A DNA stretch of 64,000 nt, from positions 4,216,001 through 4,280,000 of the forward strand of contig NZ_QYUQ01000002.1 of NCBI RefSeq assembly GCF_003590835.1. The letters are read 5' to 3'. Under the pieces are notes generated by a model. The model was not told the DNA's origin, ran no database searches, and was given only the letters and a program-made list of their open reading frames with translations. Below are positions 17,606-26,135 of this stretch, piece by piece. The stretch comes from Noviherbaspirillum sedimenti (GTDB taxonomy: Bacteria > Pseudomonadota > Gammaproteobacteria > Burkholderiales > Burkholderiaceae_D). Both the position numbers and the translations under genes were made by a program. Each line of letters starts with the position of its first letter. Within the stretch, counting starts at the first letter, position 1.

Positions 17606-18259
17606 CTAACGCGCCTTGCGGAAAGTGAGATTGATGCGATGGCTGCCGGTGGCCGGATGCTGCGCTGCCTTGATCGGCAACACGCCATGGTAGCGTAGCC
17701 GCGCCAGACCGCCCCACACCACGACATCGCCGTGCGCCAGCGGCACGCGCCGGCATTTGTCGGCGCGCTGCCCGCCGCCGAACAGGAAGGTCGCCGGGAC
17801 GCCCAGCGAGACCGAGACGATCGGCGCGGACAGATCGCACTCGTCCTTGTCCTGGTGCAGGGACAATCGCGTGCCAGGTTCGTAACGGTTGATGAGGCAG
17901 GCATCCGGCGCAAAGCCGGCAAAACCGGCTGCTGCAGCCGCATCCTGGGCCAGTTGCAGGAAGGCTTGCGGCATCGGCGGCCACGGCTTGCCGCTGTGCG
18001 GATCCAGCGCATCGTAGCGGTAGCCGCTGCGGTCGCTGAGCCAGCCGCAGGCGCCGCAGTTGCTCATCGCCACCGACATGCGAAAGCCGCCTGGCGTGAC
18101 CATGTGGCGCAACGGCGCCTGGCTGGTGATGCGCTCAAGCGCGGCGAACAGTTCCGCTTGCCGCGGCAGCGCAAAGCGGCGCAGCACCACCGCGCCGGCA
18201 TCGAGTTCCTCGCGCCAGCCCATGCCTTGCTCCAGTTCCGCGAACAAGTCCAGCGTCAT
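17606..18259 (-). CDS. alkB: AlkB, 2-oxoglutarate/Fe(II)-dependent DNA dealkylase
   Basis: A 217-residue dioxygenase that oxidatively removes methyl groups from 1-methyladenine and 3-methylcytosine in DNA/RNA. AlkB hallmarks: SNCGACGWLSDRSGYRY, PDACLINRYEPGTRLSLHQDKDE (the iron-binding HxD), SVSLGVPATFLFGG, and HGDVVVWGG followed by RYHGVLPI (distal iron His) and the 2-oxoglutarate-binding Arg in HRINLTFRKAR. Start ATG overlaps the stop of ada by 4 bp (ATGA), so alkB and ada are one operon, as in E. coli. It would be induced by methylated Ada. Complete length and all catalytic residues are present. Confidence 0.95.
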   Translation of the reverse strand: MTLDLFAELEQGMGWREELDAGAVVLRRFALPRQAELFAALERITSQAPLRHMVTPGGFRMSVAMSNCGACGWLSDRSGYRYDALDPHSGKPWPPMPQAFLQLAQDAAAAAGFAGFAPDACLINRYEPGTRLSLHQDKDECDLSAPIVSVSLGVPATFLFGGGQRADKCRRVPLAHGDVVVWGGLARLRYHGVLPIKAAQHPATGSHRINLTFRKAR

Positions 18260-19335
18260 TTCTGCGCTTCCATGTCCAGCAGCTTGCGCTTGCGCTCGAT
18301 GCCCCAGCGGTAGCCCGACAGGCTGCCATCGCTGCGCACTACCCGGTGGCAGGGAATGGCAACCGCCAGTGCATTGGCCGCGCAGGCCCCGGCCACTGCA
18401 CGCACCGCTTTGGGCGCGCCGATGCGCTTGGCGATGTCGGAATAGGTAGCGGTGGTGCCGGGCGGGATGGCGCGCAGCGCTTGCCAGACGCGCTGCTGGA
18501 AGGCGGTGCCGCGCACGTCCAGCGGCAGGTCCAGGCCGAGGCCGGGCGCCTCGACGAAACCGATCACCTGGGCCACCACTTCTTCGAAACCTTTGTCGCC
18601 GCCGATCAGCTCAGCTTGCGGGAAGCGGTCCTGCAAGTCGCGCACCAGTGCATCCGGATCGTCACCCATCAAGATTGCGCAGACGCCGCGCGCGCTTTGC
18701 GCCACCAGGATCGCGCCCAGCACGCATTGGCCGACGGCGAAGCGAATCCTGGTTTGGGCGCCGCCGGCGCGGTAGGTGCTTGGCGTCATGCCCAGCAAGG
18801 CATCCGATTTTTCATAGAAACGGCTGCTGGAGCCGTAGCCGGCATCGAAAATGGCTGCCGTGATGCTGCCATTCTGCGTCAGCGCGCTGCGCATGCGTTG
18901 ACTGCGATATGCCTGGACATATTGCCTCGGCGTCAGGCCGGTTACTTGCCGGAAGACGCGCTGAAAGTGGTAAGTGCTGAGGCCGGCTTGCTGCGCCAGT
19001 TGCGCCAGGCGGGGTGTCGATTCCGACTGTTCGATCATGCGGCATGCTGCGGTGATTCTGGCAGCATGTTGCATGGCTAGCGGCAACTGGTCAGGCTTGC
19101 AGCGCTTGCACGGGCGGAATCCTGCTGCTTCGGCTTCCTGGCCGCTTGCATAAAAGCTGACATTTTCCGGACGCGCCAGGCGCGCTGCGCACGAGGGGCG
19201 GCAATACACGCCGGTGGTCCTGACCGCGTAGTAGAACTGGCCGTCTGCTGCGGCGTCGCGTGCAACCACCGCCGCCCAGCGCGGGTCATGGACCGTGGCG
19301 GCGGCGCGCAGTGCGGTTTGCTCGGAGGCATCCAT
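18256..19335 (-). CDS. ada: Ada, bifunctional O6-methylguanine-DNA methyltransferase and transcriptional activator
   Basis: A 359-residue protein with the full Ada domain order. The N-terminal zinc domain has GVYCRPSCAARLARPENV and CKRCKPD (four Cys zinc site; the first Cys, about C45, accepts methyl groups from phosphotriesters). Next comes an AraC-type helix-turn-helix (STYHFQRVFRQVTGLTPRQY), then the methyltransferase domain ending in the active site PCHRVVRSDGSLSGYRWG. It repairs alkylated DNA suicidally and, once methylated, activates its own operon with alkB. It is transcribed divergently from the molybdopterin-fold gene, with a 181-bp gap where the Ada box should lie. I could not identify a convincing Ada box by eye. 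Confidence 0.96.
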   Translation of the reverse strand: MDASEQTALRAAATVHDPRWAAVVARDAAADGQFYYAVRTTGVYCRPSCAARLARPENVSFYASGQEAEAAGFRPCKRCKPDQLPLAMQHAARITAACRMIEQSESTPRLAQLAQQAGLSTYHFQRVFRQVTGLTPRQYVQAYRSQRMRSALTQNGSITAAIFDAGYGSSSRFYEKSDALLGMTPSTYRAGGAQTRIRFAVGQCVLGAILVAQSARGVCAILMGDDPDALVRDLQDRFPQAELIGGDKGFEEVVAQVIGFVEAPGLGLDLPLDVRGTAFQQRVWQALRAIPPGTTATYSDIAKRIGAPKAVRAVAGACAANALAVAIPCHRVVRSDGSLSGYRWGIERKRKLLDMEAQK

Positions 19336-19516
19336 CCTGTGGTTCCTTCAGGGATACGTTCAGTGAAGGCCAGTGTAGCAAGCGACGCGGGTGGCTGCAC
19401 TCCGGGTCTTGCTGTCGAATTCCACGCCCATATCCATGAGATGGCGCAAACGTGAAAAATCGATATGCCATCTTGCATAATTGACATAAATCGTCTGCTT
19501 AGGCATGCTATAAGAA

Positions 19517-20119
19517 ATGAACCGCCGCAAATTCCTCTCTGCGTCATCCCTTGGCTTGGCCGCCTTGCCAACGGTCGCGCCTGCGCAGACGGCCGCAAAA
19601 TCTGCGCCCGGCCCAGCCTTGCTTACCGTGACGGACGTCGCCGTGCGCGCCAACCGCGGCCCCCTTGATCCGGCTTTGGACCAGATGATGCACAAGCAGG
19701 GTATCAAGTTCGACAAGGCGCACACTTTCGACTTCGCTGCCATCGCGGCGCTGCCGGCCGTGTCGATCAAGCCGACGCTGGAATACGACGCCAGGCCGCA
19801 TACGCTCAGCGGGCCGCTATTGTCGGATGTCGTCACGGCAGCCGGTGCGCCCGACATGGCTTCGGCCAGGCTGCTGCTGCGCGCGGTGGACGGCTATGCT
19901 GTCGTCATTTCTTTGGCCGATGCGCGCAAATACCGCTTCATCGTCGCCACTCATCTCGACGGCCGGCCCATGCCGCTTGGCGGCCTCGGCCCGTTGTGGG
20001 CAGTCTACGATGCCGACCGCTTTCCCGGCATGGCGGCAAAGCCGCTCAACCAGCGCTTCACCTTGTGTCCATGGGCGCTGTACCATATCGATGTGCTGAG
20101 CGCTACGCCAGTTGCCTAA
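19517..20119 (+). CDS. Tat-exported molybdopterin-dependent oxidoreductase-fold protein
   Basis: A 200-residue protein with a twin-arginine signal (NRRKFLSASSLGLAALP) and a sulfite-oxidase-like (SUOX) core: RPHTLSGPLLSDVVTAAG, ADARKYRFIVATHLDGRPM and GLGPLWAVYDADRF. Members of this short family are predicted periplasmic molybdopterin-binding proteins, but the Cys ligand that binds molybdenum in true sulfite oxidases (usually before the RPHTLSG region) is not evident here, so catalytic competence is doubtful. A TTGACA hexamer lies at 19481. Its last 17 bp overlap the convergent acetyltransferase gene. No partner cytochrome subunit lies alongside. Function unassigned beyond fold. Confidence 0.7.
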   Translation: MNRRKFLSASSLGLAALPTVAPAQTAAKSAPGPALLTVTDVAVRANRGPLDPALDQMMHKQGIKFDKAHTFDFAAIAALPAVSIKPTLEYDARPHTLSGPLLSDVVTAAGAPDMASARLLLRAVDGYAVVISLADARKYRFIVATHLDGRPMPLGGLGPLWAVYDADRFPGMAAKPLNQRFTLCPWALYHIDVLSATPVA

Positions 20120-20657
20120 GGACCCGGCACGGATTTCCTGCAGCGACGCAATTAGCCGGAATGGATCGGGTCACCACGCTGCCGGCACCAATGGTCACGT
20201 TTTCCTGGATTTCCACGCCCGGCACAATCACCACATTCGCGCCAATCCAGACCTTGTTTCCAATGGCAATCGGCTTGACAAACTCCAGGCCGGAAGTCCG
20301 GGTGACAGGATCGACAGGGTGGCCCGCCGTTGAAATGACGACATTGGGGCCGAAATAAACATCGTCGCCGATCGTGACCGGCGCACCGTCGAGAATAAGC
20401 AGATTGTGATTTGCGTAGACATTCTTGCCGAGCCGAATGTTATAGCCGTAATCGCAGAAGAACGGCGGTTCCAGGTAGGCATTCGTGGCGTAGCCAAAGA
20501 GTGCCTGCAAGGTCGCCATATCGCGTTCCTCAACATGCTGGTTGTATTGTTTGCATAGCGCTTTGGCTTTCTTTCGCTCAAGCACCAGCTGGCTATCGTT
20601 GGCAAAATAAAGTTCGCCCAGGAGCATCTTTTCTTTTTCAGTGCGCTGTTCGTTCAT
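20103..20657 (-). CDS. Maltose/galactoside O-acetyltransferase family protein (LbH fold)
   Basis: A 184-residue hexapeptide-repeat acetyltransferase of the Maa/LacA type that moves an acetyl group from acetyl-CoA to sugars. Family features: N-terminal EKEKMLLGELYFANDSQLVL, EPPFFCDYGYNIRLGKNVYA, the left-handed beta-helix with GDDVYFGPNVVISTAGHPVD (catalytic His in the AGHP motif), IGNKVWIGANVVIVPGV, and ending VAAGNPCRVLR. I chose the ATG at 20657, preceded by GGGAGG, instead of a longer in-frame start 66 bp upstream. This ATG overlaps the DUF1810 stop by 4 bp (ATGA), so both are cotranscribed. Biological substrate unknown. Confidence 0.9.
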   Translation of the reverse strand: MNEQRTEKEKMLLGELYFANDSQLVLERKKAKALCKQYNQHVEERDMATLQALFGYATNAYLEPPFFCDYGYNIRLGKNVYANHNLLILDGAPVTIGDDVYFGPNVVISTAGHPVDPVTRTSGLEFVKPIAIGNKVWIGANVVIVPGVEIQENVTIGAGSVVTRSIPANCVAAGNPCRVLRQLA

Positions 20658-21085
20658 TGCTCGCCTCCCATCTGCGCCAAGGTAAGGGGGTCTTCCTTTC
20701 CCCCAAAATATTTGCGCAGGCAATCATGGAATACCCGATTGTCTTCAGTGGCGTGCGCAAACAGGGTCATCGAAGAATGGAATTTCATGTAATCCGGGTA
20801 ACCGAATATTTCTTCGGCTGATTTTCCGCTTGTTTCGGCAACGAGGCGGCTGTATTCCCGCAATCTCGTTCCAAGAACAGGATGCCGCAGATACGCCCTG
20901 GCTTCATCAAGAGACGCAATGGAAAATTTCCGCGCCAGGTCGCTATGGCCCAGCCCTTTTATCTGCGGAAAGATGAACCACATCCAGTGACTTTGCTTGC
21001 AGCCGGCACGCAGTTCCGAGAGCACGTTTTCATAAACCCGCTCCTGGGCAAGAACAAAGCGTTGCAATTCGTAAGGGTCATTCAT
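20654..21085 (-). CDS. DUF1810 family protein
   Basis: A 143-residue soluble protein of the DUF1810 family. Conserved parts include DPYELQRFVLAQE, SHWMWFIFPQIKGLGHSDLA, ASLDEARAYLRHPVLGTRL, GKSAEEIFGYPDYMKFHSSM, and TLFAHATEDNRVFHDCLRKYF. The family has no established biochemical function, though the fold is thought to be helical. Start chosen at ATG 21085, which has a GGAG site 8 bp upstream; the alternative ATG at 21097 uses that same GGAG as codon two. It is the first gene of a two-gene operon with the acetyltransferase, the pairing being the only functional hint. Confidence 0.88.
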   Translation of the reverse strand: MNDPYELQRFVLAQERVYENVLSELRAGCKQSHWMWFIFPQIKGLGHSDLARKFSIASLDEARAYLRHPVLGTRLREYSRLVAETSGKSAEEIFGYPDYMKFHSSMTLFAHATEDNRVFHDCLRKYFGGKEDPLTLAQMGGEQ

Positions 21086-21338
21086 CTCACGCTCCAATAT
21101 ATTTTTCCTTTAAGCATTTTTATTTTCCAATAAATCGAAATAAGCTTAGGGCGATCCGGCGTTCATCTGTATATTGACCTCAGCACTTCGTCAATTCACC
21201 GCAATTGTTGGCCTCTTTTCTGTCTTACTCTATTCCAGAGTCACTCCTGTTTGAATCCTATCGGGTGCCATTCCCAATTCATTGATGATTGATAGCCTAT
21301 TGGCCTGTCAATTCGCAGCCGTATTTACATGGAATACC
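21086..21338. other. Intergenic region, no feature seen
   Basis: This 253-bp stretch between the divergent DUF1810 operon and a small hypothetical gene is AT-richer than its surroundings. I see no RNA gene, repeat or convincing promoter in it. Confidence 0.4.
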
Positions 21339-21596
21339 ATGATGACCAGAGACGATGTCTTAAAACGTTTTGTGGAAGAGGCGGACAAGCTGGATAAAAC
21401 GTATATCAGGCGTAACGATATTATTTTACAGCTGGCTCAACTGGTTGCCGATTCCAGGACAAGCCTCTCGGATGAAAGTTTTGCTGCCCTGCTGCGCATT
21501 GGCGCGGCGATTTACAAGGCCAATCTCCGCCAGAACCGTGCTCGTAAGGAAATTGCCACGATCATGCGGGAATCGATCAATAGCGGCAGTGACTAG
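21339..21596 (+). CDS. Small hypothetical protein
   Basis: An 85-residue predicted cytosolic, mainly helical, charged protein (MTRDDVLKRFVEEADKLD ... SLSDESFAALLRIGAAIYK ... RARKEIATIMRESI). There is no signal peptide or membrane segment. I recognise no family. The ATG at 21339 starts the uniformly charged part; an in-frame ATG at 21282 would add a hydrophobic 19-residue extension and has no better ribosome-binding site. The region around it is AT-richer than neighbouring genes, which could mean recent acquisition. Existence as a gene is moderately supported by its amino-acid composition only. Confidence 0.5.
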   Translation: MMTRDDVLKRFVEEADKLDKTYIRRNDIILQLAQLVADSRTSLSDESFAALLRIGAAIYKANLRQNRARKEIATIMRESINSGSD

Positions 21597-21901
21597 GAAT
21601 CGGATAACGCGATATGTACGAATATTTTTCCTGAAACAAAACTTAGTCAGCGCCGTGTTGTCCAATTGACAGTAGATGCAGGCGCACTCAGTGCTACCAT
21701 CGCGTAGCTCATTTCTTAATTTCTTAAGTCTTCTGCGGCAGATATTTTTTGCATTGAATCGTCTTTGCAAAAATTCCCTTGCTATCCGTTGATTCGATTC
21801 CGCGCCTGTCACCAAACGTCAGGCATGCCATGCAAGCTTGAAATCGTTTCCCAGTCGATATACAGATTAGGGGCGGCCAGTCATTTTAAAAAGGAAAAAT
21901 C
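21597..21901. other. 305-bp AT-rich intergenic region
   Basis: No open reading frame with coding character and no RNA gene was found. TTGACA is present at 21666 but without a suitable -10 box at 16-19 bp. The AT-rich segment TTTCTTAATTTCTTAAG occurs around 21712-21728. Purpose unknown. Confidence 0.4.
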
Positions 21902-22186
21902 ATGCTTCATTATCCCACCCCACAGCCACTCATAACCCGTGAAGGCATCGCATTCACGGTAAGAGTCGATGCACTCGACCGCGAATGCCTGATAACGGAA
22001 GAAGCCCTTCTTGAATTGTCGAGGTTGAAAGCCATTGACACTCCGCACGCCAGCATGATGGAGGTGTTCCACGCATTTGAGGCGACGATCAATGGTGTGG
22101 CGCGCCGCCTGGTATTTGCGAAAGTGCCTGGTTCGCCGCTCAGGCTGGGGACTAATACTTTTTTGAGTCCCCCGCATACCCATTAG
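21902..22186 (+). CDS. DUF1488 family protein
   Basis: A 94-residue small soluble protein. The middle portion GIAFTVRVDALDRECLITEEALLEL, with spaced acidic residues, then EVFHAFEATINGVARRLV, fits the DUF1488 family, whose members are typically 80-95 residues and of unknown function. A good AAGGAA site lies 8 bp before ATG. It is followed 34 bp downstream by the diguanylate cyclase gene on the same strand and may be cotranscribed with it. Family call by pattern recognition only. Confidence 0.65.
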   Translation: MLHYPTPQPLITREGIAFTVRVDALDRECLITEEALLELSRLKAIDTPHASMMEVFHAFEATINGVARRLVFAKVPGSPLRLGTNTFLSPPHTH

Positions 22187-22220
22187 GCGAGAATGTCGGC
22201 CTGGTGTCGAGGAATGGATC

Positions 22221-23357
22221 ATGACGCCCCAGCGCACAAGCACCAGCGCCATTGAACTGCACCGCTTGCTTGCGCTTTCCCGCGATCTCCTGCAAACCGC
22301 CGACTTCGGCTCAGCCCTGGCGTATATTGGTCCGGCCATCCGCGATCTGCTGGCAAGCGATGGCGCCTTCCTCCTGATGTCGATGGGCGGTCATGATCAT
22401 GGCGTCGAATTTGACCGCAACGGCGCCGCGCATCCTGCTCGCAAGGAATCATTTTTATATCAATACGCGCGACAAGCAATGGACAAAGCAAGCATGTTTT
22501 TGCTTGCCGCTGCCGAACCTGGCGGTGTGGCCGCACAGGCAGGCAACTTGTCTGCTGGCGGCATTGCCAGCATGCTGGCTGTTACATTTCCTCAAGTAAA
22601 CCCCCTTGGCGTATTGCTGGTCTTCTGGCACAAGAAAAAGCGAGAACCATTTCTTGCCAGGCGGGTGGCGCTTATGCAGCAGTTGACGGAATTGATCTGT
22701 GCGTCGGCTGGAAGTCTTGACTCGCGGGGCGGACTTGAGCGGCAGGTGTCGGCGCAAACTGATGAAATTGCCGAAATTACCGAAGAGCATGTCCAGGAAA
22801 TGCAGCGGCGCGATCGGGTGGAAGCGGAGATGTATCGTATCTCGACCACGGATGTGATGACGGGATTAAAGAATCGGCGCGGATTTTTCCTGCAGGCGGA
22901 ACAAAGTTTCAAGGTCGCCCAGCGACGCAGGTTAATCAGCGCAGTGATATTTGCCGATGTGGATGGTTTAAAGGCGGTCAATGATACGCTGGGACATGCT
23001 GTGGGGGACCAGCTTATTCGTGACAGTGCCCGGATATTCCAGGCGGCGTTCCGCGCCAGTGACGTGGTTGCCAGGTTTGGCGGCGATGAATTTGTCGCCT
23101 TTACCCTGGATGCCAGCCAGCCGGAAGCCATATTGGCCAGGATTCAGGAAAATATTGACGCGTTCAACCAGCATGCATCGCGTCCCTACCAGGTCGCAGT
23201 CAGCACCGGAATTGTCCAGTGTGATCCGGCATCCGCCTTGTCTTTGGCCGATCATCTTTTAATGGCTGACAAGCAGATGTACGCTCAAAAAACGCAGCAG
23301 CACCACTTCATGCCATCCCGGCCTGTTCCTTCTCCAACCGATCTGCCGCGACATTAG
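22221..23357 (+). CDS. Diguanylate cyclase with N-terminal GAF-like sensor
   Basis: A 378-residue cytosolic protein that should make cyclic di-GMP from two GTP. Residues about 1-165 look like a GAF-type sensor (LALSRDLLQTADFGSALAYI ... DGAFLLMSM), followed by a coiled-coil linker rich in Glu and Gln (ISAQTDEIAEITEEHVQEMQ). The C-terminal GGDEF domain has TTDVMTGLKNRRGF, FADVDGLKAVNDTLGHAVGD, and an intact ARFGGDEFVAF active site. RASD five residues before GGDEF is a canonical RxxD inhibitory I-site, so product feedback is expected. No transmembrane helix is present. Ligand of the sensor unknown. Confidence 0.92.
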   Translation: MTPQRTSTSAIELHRLLALSRDLLQTADFGSALAYIGPAIRDLLASDGAFLLMSMGGHDHGVEFDRNGAAHPARKESFLYQYARQAMDKASMFLLAAAEPGGVAAQAGNLSAGGIASMLAVTFPQVNPLGVLLVFWHKKKREPFLARRVALMQQLTELICASAGSLDSRGGLERQVSAQTDEIAEITEEHVQEMQRRDRVEAEMYRISTTDVMTGLKNRRGFFLQAEQSFKVAQRRRLISAVIFADVDGLKAVNDTLGHAVGDQLIRDSARIFQAAFRASDVVARFGGDEFVAFTLDASQPEAILARIQENIDAFNQHASRPYQVAVSTGIVQCDPASALSLADHLLMADKQMYAQKTQQHHFMPSRPVPSPTDLPRH

Positions 23358-23431
23358 CGCCCTCTGGCACCCTGGTTTTTTTGGTAGGGTAGATGTGACG
23401 GCTTAATTAGATCTCAAGCCGTTCCGGTCGT

Positions 23432-23445
23432 TTGATGCTAATCTG
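23432..23445 (+). promoter_or_regulatory. Possible FNR/ANR half-conserved box upstream of cydA
   Basis: TTGAT-GCTA-ATCTG matches the FNR consensus TTGAT-N4-ATCAA at 8 of 10 defined positions, 73 bp before the cydA ATG. Oxygen control of cyd genes by FNR-type proteins is common, but this site is weak and was judged by eye. Confidence 0.35.
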
Positions 23446-23517
23446 ATTCAGTTCTTGCCGGCGCGGCGTGCAAGCATTGGCGGCGCAAATCTCTGCAGCA
23501 ATTGCCGAGGATCAGCC

Positions 23518-24954
23518 ATGTTTGGATTCACTGCACTTGAGCTTGCCCGAATTCAATTCGGCTTCACGATTTCCTTTCATATCATTTTCCCGGCAATTAC
23601 CATCGGCCTGGCCAGCTATCTGACGGTGCTGGAAGCCTGCTGGCTGCGCAGCAAACAGACGGTCTATCGTGACCTCTACCACTTCTGGTCAAAAATCTTT
23701 GCAGTCAACTTCGGCATGGGCGTGGTGTCGGGCATCGTCATGGCTTATCAGTTCGGCACCAACTGGAGTTTCTTTTCCGATTTCGCCGGCGGCATTACCG
23801 GCCCGTTGCTGGCGTATGAAGTGTTGACGGCTTTTTTCCTGGAAGCGGGCTTCCTTGGCGTGATGCTGTTCGGCTGGAACCGCGTCGGCCCCGGCCTGCA
23901 TTTTCTGTCGACCGCGATGGTCGCGCTCGGCACCCTGATTTCGGCGACCTGGATCCTGGCTTCCAACAGCTGGATGCAAACCCCGCAGGGTTTCGAAATC
24001 ATCGACGGGCGGGTGGTGCCGACCGACTGGCTGGCGGTGATTTTCAATCCATCCTTTCCGTACCGGCTCGTGCACATGAGCATTGCGGCCTTCCTGGCGA
24101 CTGCGCTCTTCGTCGGCGCCTCGGCGGCCTGGCATCTGTTGCGCGGCATGGACAGCCCGGCGATCCGCAAGATGATGTCGATGAGTGTGTGGCTGCTGGC
24201 GATCGTGGCGCCGGTGCAGGCGGTGGTCGGCGACTTCCACGGCTTGAATACCCTGCAGCACCAGCCGGTCAAGCTGGCCGCCATCGAAGGCCATTGGGAA
24301 AACCACGGCGATGCAGGCATGCCCTTGATCCTGTTCGGCTGGCCCGACATGGCGCGCGAGGAAACCCGCTTCAAGCTGGAAGTGCCACGCCTGGGCAGCT
24401 TGATCCTGACGCACAGCTGGGATGGCCAGATTCCTGGCATGAAGGAATTCGCGCCCGAAGACCGGCCCAATTCGACGGTGGTGTTCTGGACTTTTCGCGT
24501 CATGGTCGGCCTCGGATTTTTGATGATCGCGCTGGGCTTGTGGGGCGCCTGGCTGCGCTGGCGCGGCACGCTGTGGAAATGCCGGCCCTTCTTGCGCTTC
24601 GCATTGTGGATGGGGCCAGCCGGCCTGGTGGCGATCCTGGCCGGCTGGTTCACCACCGAGATCGGCCGCCAGCCCTGGGTGGTGTATGGCTTGCAGCGCA
24701 CCGCTGACGCCGTCTCGCCGGTGGGCGCGGGCCAGCTCGGCATTTCGCTGGCGCTGTTCGTGCTGGTGTACGTCGCCGTGTTCGGCACCGGCATCGCCTA
24801 TCTGCTGCGCATGGTGCGCAAGGGGCCGCTGGCCGGCGAAGGGCAACAGGCCAGTGTCGGCGGGCCGGGCCAGGAGCGCCAGCCGATGCGGCCGCTGTCG
24901 GCGGCCAGCAAGGCCGACCGCGACGACGCCGTCGACATCCCGACGAGGAGCTAG
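23518..24954 (+). CDS. cydA: Cytochrome bd-type (CIO) ubiquinol oxidase subunit I
   Basis: Subunit I of a bd-type quinol oxidase, 478 residues, inner membrane, binding hemes b558, b595 and d. Helix 1 is ARIQFGFTISFHIIFPAITIG with the heme b595/d ligand His; a later GRQPW (TTEIGRQPWVVYG) signature and the conserved Met/His ligand region are present. The periplasmic Q-loop is short, as in cyanide-insensitive oxidases (CioA) rather than E. coli CydA. I chose ATG 23518; an upstream start would add 21 non-family residues. It overlaps nothing and is followed 3 bp later by cydB. This oxidase needs no copper, giving a copper-independent respiratory branch. Confidence 0.95.
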   Translation: MFGFTALELARIQFGFTISFHIIFPAITIGLASYLTVLEACWLRSKQTVYRDLYHFWSKIFAVNFGMGVVSGIVMAYQFGTNWSFFSDFAGGITGPLLAYEVLTAFFLEAGFLGVMLFGWNRVGPGLHFLSTAMVALGTLISATWILASNSWMQTPQGFEIIDGRVVPTDWLAVIFNPSFPYRLVHMSIAAFLATALFVGASAAWHLLRGMDSPAIRKMMSMSVWLLAIVAPVQAVVGDFHGLNTLQHQPVKLAAIEGHWENHGDAGMPLILFGWPDMAREETRFKLEVPRLGSLILTHSWDGQIPGMKEFAPEDRPNSTVVFWTFRVMVGLGFLMIALGLWGAWLRWRGTLWKCRPFLRFALWMGPAGLVAILAGWFTTEIGRQPWVVYGLQRTADAVSPVGAGQLGISLALFVLVYVAVFGTGIAYLLRMVRKGPLAGEGQQASVGGPGQERQPMRPLSAASKADRDDAVDIPTRS

Positions 24955-24957
24955 GAC

Positions 24958-25965
24958 ATGGGCATCGATCTTTCCCTCATCTGGGCTGTCATCATCCTGT
25001 TCGGTATCATGATGTATGTGGTGATGGACGGCTTCGATCTCGGACTCGGCATCCTGTATCCCTTTTTCCGCGACAAGGACGAGCGCGATGTCATCATGAA
25101 TACCGTGGCGCCGGTGTGGGACGGCAACGAGACCTGGCTGGTGCTGGGCGGCGCCGGCCTGCTGGCGGCATTTCCTTTGGCGTATTCGGTGGTGTTGAGC
25201 GCGCTGTATCTGCCGTTGATCTTCATGCTGATCGGCCTGATCTTTCGCGGTGTGGCCTTCGAATTCCGCTTCAAGGCGCTGGGGCATGAGCGGCATTTCT
25301 GGGACAAGGCATTCATCGGCGGCTCCATCGCCGCCACTTTCTTCCAGGGCGTGACCCTGGGCGCTTTCATCCAGGGCTTGCCGGTGGCCAACCGCACCTT
25401 CGCCGGCGGCGCGCTCGACTGGATTTCGCCGTTTTCCTTCTTCACCGGGGGCGGGCTGCTGGTGGCGTTTGCGCTTCTGGGCAGTACCTGGCTGATCGTC
25501 AAGACCGAAGGCGCGCTGCAGGCACGCGCGTATGAGATCACGCGCTGGCTGGTCTGGCTGCTGCTGGCGGTGCTGGTCGCCATCAGCGTCTGGACGCCGC
25601 TGCTGGATGCGCGCATCGCCGCGCGCTGGTTCAGCATGCCCAACATGCTGTGGTTTGCGCCGGTGCCGCTGCTGGTGGCGGCCTGCGCCTGGCAACTGCT
25701 GCGCGCGGTTGCCGCGCGCGCCCAGGTGCGGCCTTTCCTGTACACGCTGGCGCTGGTGTTTCTGGGGTACAGCGGCCTGGGGATTTCGATCTGGCCGAAC
25801 ATCATCCCGCCTGACATCACCCTGTGGCAGGCGGCGGCGCCGCCGCAAAGCCAGGGTTTCGCCCTGGTCGGTGCCTTGCTGATCATCCCGATCATCCTGA
25901 TGTACACCATCTGGGCATACTACGTTTTCCGCGGCAAGGTGCGGCCCGGGGAGGGTTACCATTGA
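24958..25965 (+). CDS. cydB: Cytochrome bd-type ubiquinol oxidase subunit II
   Basis: Subunit II, 335 residues, an eight- or nine-helix inner-membrane protein that pairs with CydA. Family marks: MYVVMDGFDLGLGILYPFF near the N-terminus, GTVAPVWDGNETWLVLGG-like segment (NTVAPVWDGNETWLVL), FRGVAFEFRFK, and a late GLGISIWPNIIPPDITLWQAA. All are standard for CydB/CioB. Stop codon overlaps the start of the small third gene by 1 bp (TGATG), so translation is coupled. Length and motifs complete. Confidence 0.95.
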   Translation: MGIDLSLIWAVIILFGIMMYVVMDGFDLGLGILYPFFRDKDERDVIMNTVAPVWDGNETWLVLGGAGLLAAFPLAYSVVLSALYLPLIFMLIGLIFRGVAFEFRFKALGHERHFWDKAFIGGSIAATFFQGVTLGAFIQGLPVANRTFAGGALDWISPFSFFTGGGLLVAFALLGSTWLIVKTEGALQARAYEITRWLVWLLLAVLVAISVWTPLLDARIAARWFSMPNMLWFAPVPLLVAACAWQLLRAVAARAQVRPFLYTLALVFLGYSGLGISIWPNIIPPDITLWQAAAPPQSQGFALVGALLIIPIILMYTIWAYYVFRGKVRPGEGYH

Positions 25966-26105
25966 TGGATGAGCAAGTCGCGCCAGGCCCGTGGTGGAAG
26001 CGGCTGGGCTGGCTGGTCCTGATCTGGGCCGCCAGCGTCGCGGCCCTGGGTGTGGTGGCTTACGGCATAAGGCTTATAATGAATGCCGTCGGACTGACCG
26101 TCTGA
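25965..26105 (+). CDS. DUF2474-type small subunit of cytochrome bd oxidase
   Basis: A 46-residue single-span membrane peptide: a short Glu/Pro/Trp N-terminus (DEQVAPGPWWKRLG), then a hydrophobic helix (WLVLIWAASVAALGVVAYGI) and a short tail. Its ATG shares a base with the cydB stop. Such small proteins (DUF2474, CydX-like in role though not in sequence) stabilise bd oxidases. The gene is invisible to ordinary length cut-offs. Identity rests on position, size and the PWW...W pattern. Confidence 0.8.
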   Translation: MDEQVAPGPWWKRLGWLVLIWAASVAALGVVAYGIRLIMNAVGLTV

Positions 26106-26135
26106 CGACCATGAACAATAATCTTTAGCCAATTG

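Noticed and set aside
19481..19514. TTGACA plus TATAAG as promoter of the molybdopterin-fold gene
   Set aside because: Spacing is 22 bp, and the -10 would sit 3 bp before the ATG, leaving no transcript leader.
23689..25962. A 757-codon minus-strand frame opposite cydA-cydB
   Set aside because: Overlaps complete oxidase genes on the plus strand; no recognisable domain.
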